A stretch of DNA of 64,000 bases from Rhyacophila brunnea (GCA_022495005.1 JAGYXB010001020.1:1488001-1552000); one strand, 5' to 3'. Counted from the first letter of the stretch, positions 22,567-32,690 are shown. Notes: a model not told the origin generated them from the letters alone. Numbers and translations: made by a program.

Positions 22567-23412
22567 AAAGCAAAACCACCGCCAGGATCTGACCTCAATT
22601 AGCCACCGGCCCCCCTTGGCTCCGCCTCACAAGACAAAACAATACATGCACAAGACAAAGCAGACAATTATCAACGTAAAAAAAAAAAAATATCTAAAAT
22701 AATCATACACGCTACGGCATGCACATGACAAGGAAAGGGTAATTATTATTTATTTATTGGCCCAGAGTCGGGTACAGAATATAGAAAAAAAAGAAAACGA
22801 AATTTTATATAAGGCAAAAAATGGGATTTTAAGTAGTTCATTCCCGGGCTGCTGGTGACGAAATAGTCTGCCTGTCACCCTCCTGACGTGGAGTGTTTTC
22901 TAGGACAGGATCTTAAGAAAGTATCCTTCCACCAGTCCATCGTCAGGGGTGGGTGTACAGGTTTCCCGGTGTGAGCCAGGCAGCCCGTTCTGGGACTTGC
23001 AGAATCATACGCCAGGGAGATTCCCCCGGTCGTATCCTCGACGTCGTTGGTACATACATGGTATTTTTTTTTTTTTTTTATTTACAACAAGAGACAAAAT
23101 TTACGTGCACAATATATTAGTACAGAAAAAACAAAAACAAACAACAAAAAAAAATATCGCCGTTCCGCCTACTCCCTTTCGACGCGGTGGAACCCAACTC
23201 ATACCCGTGTGAGTACTCCGCTACCCTGGGCCTCTGTCCCATCTACGCGCGCGGCGTCTTTGCTGTCACGCCACGTAAGGGCCTTCTGTTTGAGAGTTTT
23301 ATTGGGCTAAGGCGTGCACTCCTTTGGCCCACAACTAGTTGCCTTACGTGCGTGACTCTTCTTGCGCGCATCCGGATAGCGGTAGTAAACAACGACGTAT
23401 AGTTCTGGGCTC
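22567..23412 (-). other. Untranslated region between pol and the 3' LTR
   Basis: No env-like frame. On the minus strand two tracts look like old poly(A) or A-rich tails: a run of about 18 A after TTGTAAAT (about 23051-23070) and GGGCCAATAAATAAATAATAAT (about 22739-22760). They may mark 3' ends of nested non-LTR insertions, or belong to the element itself. Open frames on the plus strand here are short and in simple sequence. Confidence 0.45.
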
Positions 23413-26400
23413 CTACCGTACGTCTTCGGACGCCGGTAGAACGGACCCTTTTTGGCGCCGTTTTCCCGTGCGTCCCGCCAAACGGAACTCTCGTCTGGGA
23501 GGCCTTGTCCTGAAAGGTGTGTCGTCTAGGACGTCCTCTAACACACTCTTCCGGTATTCAAGGCCCCCGCTGACGCCGGGCACCGTAGTGCGGCCGTCAG
23601 TCTCGGGGTTTTCTGGAGACGCCCGTCCTGGTGGCGTGCGTCCCCCTGTATCGTCCTCCAACTCCCACGGGCGATACTCCCCTGATGGCGCGGGATCGAT
23701 TGCATGAACCCCGCCATCCACTCCTTGGGTTTCCCCAATCTCGTCTTCCGTTTCGGAGTCATGGTCGACTCCTTCTTCCGCCGTTGGGATGCTTAACGGT
23801 CCGACCGGTTCGGTACCGTCGCCCAAGCTTGCGGGAGTGACGTCCGGTGGCGCTGGGGGCGTCACCGAATCGTCTGCCCCCTCGTCAGTTACCTCGGCTC
23901 CCGTGGCCACAGGAGGTAGGTAACGTCGGAGTTGATCGACGTGGAATTTATAGGGCCTGCCACGTCGATTTACAAAGTATTGAGTGCGTCCGACTTTCAT
24001 CAATATAGTGTGCGGACCACTCCACTTTGCATCTAGGCCGGCGCATGCGCCTGGCCTCTTCTTCGGGTGTTCCTTCGTGTACACCTGGTCACCTGTCTCG
24101 AACGTCAGCGGACCGGTGGTCGGCTCGGTACCTCGCCTTCTGAAGTACGCCGCTTGGTTGGCCGATACCGCCGCGTTCATCTCTTCTCTGTCTAACCGGA
24201 CCTCATCGTCGAGTTCTGTCCGCAGTGGGTTGCTGAAGTGTCCCGGTCGGCAGATCGGGAACCCCCATAGCACTTCCGCGGGTGAAAACCCAGTCGCGGC
24301 GTTCCTCCGGCATCGGAGATCATACATGATGTCTGGAACGTGCAGATCCCATTTGTCATGGTCATTGCTCGCTAGACGGACACGGAGACCCTTTTTAATC
24401 TCCTGGTTTCGGCGTTCGGTGGGGTTACAGCGCGGCATATAAATCGCCGTCGTCCAGTGTTTAATACCCCATTTTTCCAAAGCCATCCGCCACCTAGGAT
24501 GATCAAATTGAGTCCCGTTATCCGTCAGAATCGCTCGCGGATAACCATAACGTTTCAGGATCTGATTTTCCACATACGGTAAGATCGCCGACACCGTCGC
24601 GGATCGCATCACGAAGGCTTCCACCCATCGGGAGAACATATCAGTCATCACAAGTAAATACTTGTTGCGACGACTGGTCGTTGGGTATGGTCCCATCAGA
24701 TCTAACGCCAGGATCTCCCATGGCCTCACCGCTTCCATATGCGACGTCTGAGGTGCCGGAGGTTGCGGGGCAGCCCTCTTCCGAGTGGCGCACACCTCGC
24801 AACTACGGACGTGTCTTTCGACGTCACGCCGTCTCTTCTTCCAGTGATACCACTCCCTGATAGAGCGGTCGGTTTCCGCGGCACCTGGATGCCCGCTCTG
24901 GTCGTGGTATACTTTCATCACATCCTCCCTTGTGCCGGCTGGTACGACTAGCTGCGGATCCATCCGACTGCTAATCCTTACCAGCATTCCGTCCCTTACG
25001 GCTAGTCCGGCGGGTCGTCTTCCCGCATTGTCGGGAGAATTGAAAAGCGCGACTGTCGCCATAATGCGTGGGTCGGTCTTCTGCTTCTCAATTACTGCCT
25101 CCCGGATGTTTACCATGATAAGCAACATCGCCGTAGCTTCCGGTCGTCTCGTCGGTGCTTCAATACGGGCGCATTCCTCTTCCGGACTAAGAGTTGCACC
25201 CGCTGGTCCTTGCGGAAATCTCGAGAGGTGATCCGCTAAGTGGTTCTCACTGCCGGGGCAGTGTTCTGTCTCGAAATTGTATTCCGAGAGCAGAATCGCC
25301 CACCTAGCGAGTTTACCCTTCTGGTTCTTGGCGGTGTTCAACCACGTCAACGCCTGGTTGTCCGTTATCAATTTGAACTTCCTGTCTTCCAAGTAGCCGC
25401 GGTATTTGGTTATACCCCATACGGCGGCCATGGCTTCCAGTTCGTTAATATGATAACGAGCTTCCGTTTCGTTGACGCGCTTGCTCGCGTAGGAGATGAC
25501 ATCGCGCCCGCCATCGTCCCGTGGTTGGAACAATACGGCCGCGATGCCATGCCCACTGGCGTCCGTCTGGAGGCAGAAGGGCCTCTCAAAATCAGGTCTA
25601 GCCAATCTCAAAGGCTGCTTTAAAGCGTCCTTTATTCGACGAAAGGCGACCTCCGCTTCGTCTCCCCATTGAAATCGCACAGTTGAGCGAAGTAGTTTCG
25701 TCAGCGGCACCGCCATCTCAGCAAAATGCGGCACGTATTCTCTGAGCCAGTTACACAGGCCCAGAAAAGCGCGCACATCTCGCCTCGTTTTTGGCACCGC
25801 AGCCGATTCCACTTCGGCAAGGTGGTGCTCCTGGGGCTCATTACCCGTCTCCGTGATATGGTGCCCCAGGTAATCCACAGCCTGCCTCCCAATCTGGCAT
25901 TTCTTTGGGGCGACTCGCAATTCGTGGAATTGCAGTCTTTCGAACACGAGCCTCAAATGCTGCGCGTGTTCTTCCCAGTTGCGACTATAGACAATTATGT
26001 CGTCGAGGTAGACGAGACAGATCTTGTTGACCAAACCGATCAGGACCTCCTGCGACATCAACCGCTGAAAAGCTCCCACAGCCTGCTTCAACCCAAAAGG
26101 GAGAACACGAAACTGGTAGCAACCTCCATCAGCTGTCGCAAAGGCCGTCAAAGGTTTGGTTTCCGGGTGCAACTTGAGCTGCCAGTAACCATGGCGGAGA
26201 TCCAGCGAACTGAATACCTTAGCGGTTCCTAGGTCCTTCAAGGTTTCTAGGATTAACGGTAGCGTGGTCGCCTCATCCTCCGTCTGCGAATTCAGCCGCC
26301 GATAATCCACACAAAACCTTGTGGACCCGTCCTTCTTTGGTACCAGTACCACTGGGCTCAGATATGGACTGGAGCTCGGTTCAATGACCCCGTCTGCCAT

Positions 26401-28194
26401 CATCTGCTCAACGTCCTCCTGGATCTGTCGCTTCTTTTCTTCCGACTGACGGAAGGGACCAAGACGGAACGGAGTAGGGTTCTTCAGGAAGACCCTCACT
26501 TCCGTTGTACGACACAAGGGACCGGTCTCGGCGAAACGGTCCGCGAAGTCCTCCAAGACTTTCGTCAAGGCGATGCGGGCCGAATCGGGAATTCCGGGCG
26601 CTAGTTCCGCGGTCTGGATCGGACCCCCCGGTAAGGGCTTCCGAAGCGTCCTGCTATATAGCGTCTGTCGCAGGTCGTCACCATAGTGGATGCAGCGGCG
26701 CTTCATATCCACCACTGCCTGCTGCGCCTCCAGCCAGTCCAATCCCATCAAAAATGGGACATGTAGGTCTCTGACCAGAAGTGCCTGCACCACTATCGGG
26801 CTATCCCTAAGGTAGCCCTTTACGGTAACGACCCCTTCGGTACGCAGCGATCCGCCCCCGGCCGTTACTAACGTTTGCGGTTTCGCACACGGCACTATTT
26901 TATGGGGATACAGATCGCTACGCAGCAAAGTGTGCGTAGCTCCCGTGTCAATGACGGCTTCATACTCCCGTTCATTTCCTTCGATGCGGAAGGGTAGTGT
27001 GAGGAGGTGCCCTCCCTTTAATTCGGGAGTGGCCCCCCAGACACTATAAACCCCCGCCGAAGCCTCGTCGTCGACTACGGTGGCGTTCCGCACTGCTGAC
27101 TCGCCATCGAATAGCTCCCCTTCCACGTCGGTACGATTACTTACACTAATAACACTATTTATATCACATATTTTATTTACATCACTAACATTATTGGACA
27201 CATTCACATTATTTACATTTACACTAGTTAATTCACACTTATTATAATACACATCATTAATTACAACACATTTTACACAATTTATTCCACACTTTTCGTC
27301 GTCATTCGCACACCTACCGATGGGTGTCGCGATGTCCGAATCGAGCGGTGTGGAGGCAGTAACGGATGGTTCGGCATTTATTTGACTACTATGCATGGGG
27401 TTATTATATACAATGTTAGGGCTATGGATTTTAGTTTTTAGTTGGCCAGCCTCAGCCTTGCAAGTTCTAGTGCGGGTTAAACAAGGGTTGCCAGAATCGG
27501 CGCTATAATTACTGGGGTTAAACAACACAAAGGGGCCGTCGTCAACTTTGACGCGACCCGAGCTACTTGCCGTTCCGGTCGGGCTCTGGTTGGCTCGTGT
27601 AGTGCTGGAGTCTCGCCGGCCGCGTTCGCTCGGGATGGGCATACGATACTTACCGTGCCCATCGTCCCACTCTGCGCTGTTAACATATCCTAATCCTAAT
27701 AAAGCGGTCTTATTATAAAAATATACAGTGTCGATGTGGCCATCATCGTGACCAGGGGGCAATGCCTCCCACTGGTCAGACCCGAAGGTCTTGGGGTTCG
27801 GGCTTCTTACGGCTCGAACCCGATGGCACATGGTTCCAGGGTTGGCATCCGACGCGTTCACTTCAGCCCCCACATGTACGTCGCCCGCACCTGGTAGTGG
27901 CGTGCTCACATATGTAGGGGCATAATTGACATTTGATCGCGCGTCCCTCCGGGCCACTGGAACGACAACATGTTCATCGTTTATACACAAATTAATAGTA
28001 CCGCGACCAGATTCGGTCTTATGCGGTATCTTAGCAATTGAATTGTCTTTTGACTTAAACACCTTAGCTTTCGCTGTTCTAATACTATTAATTACACCGG
28101 CACGGTTATTGTTTATCACCGCCAGTGTTTGCAAGTCGCGAGCAATGTCTTGCGTAGGCGTATGGTGGTCGTCCTTACACTTGACACTGCCCAC
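23413..28194 (-). CDS. pol: Gypsy-type Pol polyprotein (protease, reverse transcriptase, RNase H, integrase)
   Basis: 1593 codons counted from a GTG at 28194, though the frame is open further up to the gag stop, so this GTG need not be used. Residues 1 to about 400 form a linker with no domain that I recognise. The protease motif is VIDTGATH at about 414-421. Reverse transcriptase: FCVDYRRLN (627-635), SSLDLRHGYW (662-671), LPFGLK (698-703), YLDD (729-732). RNase H: TDASGHG (877-883), NELEAM (917-922), ITDNQ (943-947), ADHLSRF (987-993). Integrase: zinc site H1097, H1102, C1132, C1135 and catalytic D1165, D1225, E1260, with a GPH/F-type region near 1392-1425. The tail from about 1430 is acidic and proline-rich without a chromodomain. 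All catalytic residues are present and the frame has no internal stop, so the enzyme set appears intact. Confidence 0.95.
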   Translation of the reverse strand: MGSVKCKDDHHTPTQDIARDLQTLAVINNNRAGVINSIRTAKAKVFKSKDNSIAKIPHKTESGRGTINLCINDEHVVVPVARRDARSNVNYAPTYVSTPLPGAGDVHVGAEVNASDANPGTMCHRVRAVRSPNPKTFGSDQWEALPPGHDDGHIDTVYFYNKTALLGLGYVNSAEWDDGHGKYRMPIPSERGRRDSSTTRANQSPTGTASSSGRVKVDDGPFVLFNPSNYSADSGNPCLTRTRTCKAEAGQLKTKIHSPNIVYNNPMHSSQINAEPSVTASTPLDSDIATPIGRCANDDEKCGINCVKCVVINDVYYNKCELTSVNVNNVNVSNNVSDVNKICDINSVISVSNRTDVEGELFDGESAVRNATVVDDEASAGVYSVWGATPELKGGHLLTLPFRIEGNEREYEAVIDTGATHTLLRSDLYPHKIVPCAKPQTLVTAGGGSLRTEGVVTVKGYLRDSPIVVQALLVRDLHVPFLMGLDWLEAQQAVVDMKRRCIHYGDDLRQTLYSRTLRKPLPGGPIQTAELAPGIPDSARIALTKVLEDFADRFAETGPLCRTTEVRVFLKNPTPFRLGPFRQSEEKKRQIQEDVEQMMADGVIEPSSSPYLSPVVLVPKKDGSTRFCVDYRRLNSQTEDEATTLPLILETLKDLGTAKVFSSLDLRHGYWQLKLHPETKPLTAFATADGGCYQFRVLPFGLKQAVGAFQRLMSQEVLIGLVNKICLVYLDDIIVYSRNWEEHAQHLRLVFERLQFHELRVAPKKCQIGRQAVDYLGHHITETGNEPQEHHLAEVESAAVPKTRRDVRAFLGLCNWLREYVPHFAEMAVPLTKLLRSTVRFQWGDEAEVAFRRIKDALKQPLRLARPDFERPFCLQTDASGHGIAAVLFQPRDDGGRDVISYASKRVNETEARYHINELEAMAAVWGITKYRGYLEDRKFKLITDNQALTWLNTAKNQKGKLARWAILLSEYNFETEHCPGSENHLADHLSRFPQGPAGATLSPEEECARIEAPTRRPEATAMLLIMVNIREAVIEKQKTDPRIMATVALFNSPDNAGRRPAGLAVRDGMLVRISSRMDPQLVVPAGTREDVMKVYHDQSGHPGAAETDRSIREWYHWKKRRRDVERHVRSCEVCATRKRAAPQPPAPQTSHMEAVRPWEILALDLMGPYPTTSRRNKYLLVMTDMFSRWVEAFVMRSATVSAILPYVENQILKRYGYPRAILTDNGTQFDHPRWRMALEKWGIKHWTTAIYMPRCNPTERRNQEIKKGLRVRLASNDHDKWDLHVPDIMYDLRCRRNAATGFSPAEVLWGFPICRPGHFSNPLRTELDDEVRLDREEMNAAVSANQAAYFRRRGTEPTTGPLTFETGDQVYTKEHPKKRPGACAGLDAKWSGPHTILMKVGRTQYFVNRRGRPYKFHVDQLRRYLPPVATGAEVTDEGADDSVTPPAPPDVTPASLGDGTEPVGPLSIPTAEEGVDHDSETEDEIGETQGVDGGVHAIDPAPSGEYRPWELEDDTGGRTPPGRASPENPETDGRTTVPGVSGGLEYRKSVLEDVLDDTPFRTRPPRREFRLAGRTGKRRQKGSVLPASEDVR

Positions 28195-28266
28195 TTTTCG
28201 TCGGGGCCCATCGGACCGACGTCCTTCTTGGAGCCGACAATGGGTCGCCGGCGTCGGGGTGCGTCC

Positions 28267-29304
28267 TCATTCGGGACGGGACTGCTCCTGACGGCGCTCC
28301 TCCGGTGCCGCCTGACGCTGGACGCTGGCTGCGCGGCGATCGCCACGGTTGCCACCGCCTCTGCCTCGTCCGCCTTGGTACCCGCCACGGTTGGGGGGCC
28401 CCTGGCGCCTTGGCGCCTCCTCTGCTCCTCTGTCCTCCTGTCGAGCTGCTCCCTTCTGTCCGGTCTGCGGCCGGTCCCTCCAATTATCGTTGGTGGGCGG
28501 CCTCTTCGTCTCCGCGTTGCAGCCACCACACAATATGCATGGCGGCGGCGGCTGCTTTGAAGCCGATTGGTAGCCTACAGTAGGCTCGTCGGGCAGCGAG
28601 TTGAGGGTTTTGGCAGCAGCAACTAGCTGTGCCATCGTCCTCCATTGAATCCGATCCACTCGGATCTGATCGGCCCCCGTCAGCAGGAAGTGGAACGTCT
28701 GCCCCATCACCTCCGGCTTCATGTCCGGCATCAGTACGGCTGCTAGTTCCGCCTTCTGACGGAGGAACCGGTAGGGCGTCATCTCCGGTCTCTGGCGCCT
28801 TACCAGCAGGTCTATCCTTTGCCTCTGACGGCGGGCAAAAGACTCGAAGTAGAGGATGCCATCCTCCTTGAAGGCCTCCCAGGAGTCGGCGGGGTCGAAC
28901 TCTCGTCCCCACGCCTTCGCTTCCCCTTCTAGGCGGCTGATAGCTTCCTTGACCCGGCAGTTCTGAGGACACCTCGACTCCTTGAAGTAGTCCTCGCAGT
29001 CTTCTATGAATGTTATGAACCGTTGCCGCGGGTCCCCCGTGAATGTCGTCTTCAGCTCCGGCTTGGGAGCGTACGGCCTCCTGCCGTCGTCCACGGGTAC
29101 TTCTCGCCTCGGTCGGCCACTTTCGACTGTGATGTCCGTCCGCGGACTGTCCTCCGGGAAGACCTGGCCGTCCTGGAACTCCGACACGCCGAAGATGTCT
29201 GAGGGTCCACTGACAGCCGGCTCTTCGTCTGGGCGAGGCATGGTTGCGATGTCGCTGTCACTATCCGTAGAATATGCTCTGCGCGCTTTGGACCGCGTGT
29301 ACAT
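28267..29304 (-). CDS. gag: Gypsy-type Gag protein
   Basis: 345 codons from ATG at 29304. Residues about 85-225 look like a retrotransposon Gag capsid region (FITFIEDCEDYF, AKAWGREFDPADSWEAFK, LLVRRQRPEMTPYRFL). The nucleocapsid end has only CILCGGC (256-262), not a standard CCHC knuckle, and is followed by an arginine/glycine-rich stretch (300-325) that could bind RNA. The stop is TGA at 28267-28269. Pol continues in the same frame directly after it (24 sense codons before the GTG at 28194), so Pol would be made by stop readthrough or reinitiation, or the TGA is a point mutation in a once continuous gag-pol frame. Confidence 0.88.
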   Translation of the reverse strand: MYTRSKARRAYSTDSDSDIATMPRPDEEPAVSGPSDIFGVSEFQDGQVFPEDSPRTDITVESGRPRREVPVDDGRRPYAPKPELKTTFTGDPRQRFITFIEDCEDYFKESRCPQNCRVKEAISRLEGEAKAWGREFDPADSWEAFKEDGILYFESFARRQRQRIDLLVRRQRPEMTPYRFLRQKAELAAVLMPDMKPEVMGQTFHFLLTGADQIRVDRIQWRTMAQLVAAAKTLNSLPDEPTVGYQSASKQPPPPCILCGGCNAETKRPPTNDNWRDRPQTGQKGAARQEDRGAEEAPRRQGPPNRGGYQGGRGRGGGNRGDRRAASVQRQAAPEERRQEQSRPE

Positions 29305-29365
29305 GCGAGCCCCTTTTTTTTTTTCTTAACGATTTGTTTTTATTTTTGCATAAAACTTTTTTTTA

Positions 29366-29825
29366 TAAGTGTTTCGATGTTTCAGAAAAATTTCACAAGT
29401 CTTTTTATTTTATCGCAAAAATTTCACTAAGTGTTTTGAAAATTCACGAAAATTTTACAAGTGTTTTTAACACCAAATTTTTATAAGTGTTTAGATAATT
29501 TCGAAAAATTTCACAAGTCTTTTTATTTTATCGCAAAAATTTCACTAAGTGTTTTGGAAATTCGCGAAAATTTTACAAGTGTTTTTAACACTAAAATTTT
29601 TTTATAAGTGTTTAGATAATTTCGAAAAATTTCACAAGTCTTTTTATTTTATCGCAGAAATTTCACTAAGTGTTTCGAAAATTCACGAAAATTTTACAAG
29701 TGTTTTTAACACCAAATTTTTATAAGTGTTTAGATAATTTCGAAAAATTTCACAAGTCTTTTTATTTTATCGCAAAAAATTTCACTAAGTGTTTTGAAGA
29801 TTCACGAAAATTTTACAAGTGTTTA
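29366..29825 (-). repeat. Tandem array in the 5' leader (4 units of ~118-121 bp)
   Basis: The marker CACAAGTCTTTTTATTTTAT recurs at 29394, 29512, 29633 and 29751, giving periods of 118, 121 and 118. Each unit is itself made of about four ~30-bp subunits that share, on the sense strand, ACTTGTGAAATTTT- or ACTTATAAAA-type cores. The array lies between the primer-binding site and gag. In Drosophila gypsy the same position holds the Su(Hw) insulator array, but I do not see the Su(Hw) core here, so a similar role is only a positional inference. Confidence 0.85.
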
Positions 29826-30019
29826 TAATTATATATTTTTTTATTTTATATATAGTTTTTATTAGCGACAAAAGTTCTTTTCGCACTACGCTGCTCTTCC
29901 GGTGAGCTTGATACACAATTGTTATTTCACCAAAATCGTACTCACTGTTTTATTTATGTTTGATGCTGCAGTGGATCTCAGGGTTGGGATCCGACCAGGT
30001 TAATGCGACCTGGACAGCA

Positions 30020-30037
30020 CCATACTGTTGGGCGCCA
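30020..30037 (-). other. Primer-binding site
   Basis: On the minus strand, three bases after the 5' LTR, TGGCGCCCAAC matches the 3' end of insect tRNA-Lys (as I recall the CTT isoacceptor, ending GTTGGGCGCCA) for 11 bases. The match weakens afterwards (AGTATGG). Confidence 0.75.
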
Positions 30038-30040
30038 CGA

Positions 30041-32385
30041 TGTAGGCCTCCGAATCCTCGGCTAGCTCCGGGCCTGGAGTGGAGGTACATTCAAATTGTA
30101 GGAAGAACAGGTAGGCACTATGTCTAGTCCAATAAAAGAACTTTTTACGATATTAAAACAATTTATTAGGTTCCGCGTCCACAAAGGTCACAAAGTACAA
30201 ATTGTCTAAGTCCGAAACCACAAAATTATTAAAAAGTCTTATTTAAGATATAACACTAATTACATAACTAACACAATTATTATTCAGTTATTTGAGAATT
30301 AATCTATTTTTATCCGTAAGCGAGATTGCGCGAACACGGGGCACCGCGATAAAAGGTTGGGGACCGGGTCCGGTAATGAAAAGATAAACTCGCGAATAAA
30401 ACGACTAAGTCGCTGGGTGACACTTCACTCCTATCTGTCAAAGTGACAGTAGGTAGAGAGGTAGGTATCTGCCTGTAGGTATCAGGACCTGGGCGAGTAC
30501 CTCCTCACAAGTCCTGGCGACTTGTATGTGAAAATGTAGAGAAAATTACGCCGCTGACCTTCGCAGGTTCAGGGTCATGCGGGCGTAGACTGATCGATGA
30601 AATTAAGAATAGGGGGTTTATAAGCAAATCTGGCCGATTTCATCCCTTAGCTCAACGTTTTTCGGGTGACAAAATTAATTAACGGTTTCCTTACGAGAGT
30701 GGCGGAAATTGTGCAATGACTAATTACCCGCGACATCTACGTAAGGGCCGACTAAGAAAAATTATAGGCGCGAGTCGGCGCTCGCCGGTGGGCAGCGTCG
30801 CTCACTCGTCACGTACGTCCTTCGAGTACCTAGGAGTACTGAGATCGTGTAATTGATGAAGCAGTACCGCAGTGTTTCTGGGCCAGCCCCACGAAAAACG
30901 CGCCTACGAAGGCGTGCGAGGCATCGACGGATTCGTGGTTGAATTACCTATCGATACAGTACACCCCCCGCGTGGTGGCGCTCTTCATGGCTGAGGGAGG
31001 GGCGTTCCCGCGGCGGCCGGCTTTACGGGCCCTAGCGGCGCGAAGGTACCTCTCACCCAGAAACAAGAGTACTACAAAGTTAGCCTGGATGATAAGGCGT
31101 CATATGCCAGTGGTTAACTGGGCATATTTGCGGCACCAGGCCTTCGACAGCGCATATCAATCCTTCGGCCAACTACCGTTGGGGGGCTCAACTTTGAGGC
31201 GCCCCGACGGCCTGAATACCTACTTGACGTTGGTCTAAGAATATGAACTCGGTAGATTGGTAATTTAACTACAAAATAAAAGCTTAATATAAACCCATAT
31301 TACGCGGGGAAGTTACTTGATTCTAATATATAAACGTATTGGTCGCGCAATCTTTCTCACGTTAACAACTAATATAGCTCGGTGTCGCCACAGGCACATA
31401 CTTACGACTAGTTGACGGATGTCATTCCGTCAACCAAACATATAGGCAGTAATAATTGCTTAGTACATACTCATACCTAGCCGATCAAAGATTTCCCGCA
31501 CTTTATTCCAGTACGTGGTCTCCTTGATCGACCAAAATCATTGATCCGATTCTCCCGTCGCGCGTGAGCGTGATGCCGTCATACACGCGAGCGAGAGGGG
31601 CTCTGTCACTGCAAAGCGAGCAAATTTGTATCTCGAAATCGGTTTCTACACATACGACAGAGACGCCGTCGTATGTGCGAGCAGGAAAGCTGCCAGAATA
31701 CCGATTCGGAAACGCCGCGCGCGGAATGACCGCGGATATTAATGAATCGAAATTGAAATGAAAATTAATTACGCGGGATCGTGATTATAATCGGATCGAT
31801 GATTGCCTAGGTGTTGCTATGCTTTGTGATTGCACATACGTGCAAAAGGGAGCCTTCGCAACAGGCCTATGAGCATATATTAACAATTACTGTGCCGTGT
31901 ACGTGTGTCGCGTAGCGACATCGATCTATATGCACTTATCACTACGTACATCTTAACTATCTAATTACATACCCTCAACGCCCATCCATAAGTCCCCCTT
32001 TATTACTATTTAATCCTTTGCCTTACATATAATATTTTACAATTTACACTATACATTATTATAAACAAATCCTATTTAATTTAATTACCCTTTACCATAT
32101 CTGACAATAAAACAAAAATTTAATCTTAAACTATATTACCTATTACCTATTATTTACATGGTCAGTGGCGACCGACTTAACCATCCACAGTTCACTCTGA
32201 GAAGCCGTGGGGCCTGTCAGAGCAAACTGCGGGACTTTACATATGAAATATTTTGTTCAGCTTTGCCAAGGGTCATCATCATTTCATCGGTGGCGCATTG
32301 ACTACCAGGGTCAGACCGAGCGGCTGGGTGGCACTACTCCTTATGGGAGCGCCCCCCACAGGGGCGGAAAAACCTGTCGGTGACA
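30041..32385 (-). repeat. 5' LTR
   Basis: 2345 bp, the partner of 20207-22553. Differences are scattered single bases plus a 4-bp and two 1-bp indels. As the 5' LTR of a minus-strand element it should carry the promoter, but I could not place a TATA box or start site with confidence. Confidence 0.96.
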
Positions 32386-32582
32386 ATAGGAATAAATAGT
32401 ATGGAGCTGTCACTTGGATAGGAATAAATAGTATGAAGCTGTCACTTGGATGAGACATCTTCATACTAATAATTCCTATCCAAGTCTACTTGGACCGTGT
32501 CAACGCGGCTTAAGTATTGTAGTATTGTTGTAAGTATTGTAGGTAAAACAATGCGTCGGCACACTGGTCGCGGAGCACTTGT

Positions 32583-32690
32583 TTAGACAGTTAAATTATG
32601 TTAACAATTAACTGCCTCAATACACAAATATGATAAACTACCCTCGATAGCCGCCTTGTGCATAGAATATACCCACAAGTAAGTCGAATA
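32583..32690. repeat. Partial copy of the small TIR family (see 19163-19465)
   Basis: Matches the right half of 59304-59588, including the CCTCAATACA-AAATATGATAAACTA block and the end CTTGTGCATAGAATATACCCAC. The left end is missing. Confidence 0.6.

Larger units (their letters stand above)
20207..32385 (-). mobile_element. Full-length Ty3/gypsy LTR retrotransposon (12.2 kb)
   Basis: Two direct long terminal repeats (20207-22553 and 30041-32385), both TG...CA bounded, flank a minus-strand gag-pol unit. A 4-bp target duplication ATAG is present at 20203-20206 and 32386-32389. The primer-binding site and polypurine tract are next to the correct LTRs. Pol order is protease, reverse transcriptase, RNase H, integrase, which defines the Ty3/gypsy (Metaviridae) class as opposed to Copia. 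My hand count gives about 32 substitutions and 3 indels between the LTRs, about 1.4%, so the insertion is fairly recent. There is no env-like frame between pol and the 3' LTR and no chromodomain at the pol end. It is structurally complete except for the stop between gag and pol. Confidence 0.96.
19957..32513. mobile_element. Small TIR element split by the LTR retrotransposon
   Basis: The left part (19957-20206) begins AAAGCCGCGTTGACACGGTCC and the right part (32390-32513) ends in the inverse of AAGCCGCGTTGACACGGTCC. Inside are multiple copies, direct and inverted, of a CTTGGATAGGAATAAT-TAGTATGAAG unit. Leaving out the retrotransposon and one copy of its ATAG duplication gives an element of about 374 bp with no coding capacity. 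The retrotransposon landed in one of the internal CTTGGATAGG units. Confidence 0.75.

Noticed and set aside
22567..23412. Search for an env gene between pol and the 3' LTR
   Set aside because: No minus-strand frame of suitable length, signal peptide or membrane anchor. The element is treated as a non-envelope Ty3/gypsy type.
24200..24500. Loss of one residue in the integrase D-D-E spacing (34 instead of 35 residues)
   Set aside because: The spacing varies by one in some Ty3/gypsy members and the residues around D1225 and E1260 look normal, so I do not take it as a sign of inactivation.
23631..28573. Many plus-strand open frames opposite pol and gag
   Set aside because: They are shadows of the GC-rich coding strand, carry no recognisable motif, and the minus-strand frame has all catalytic motifs of Pol.
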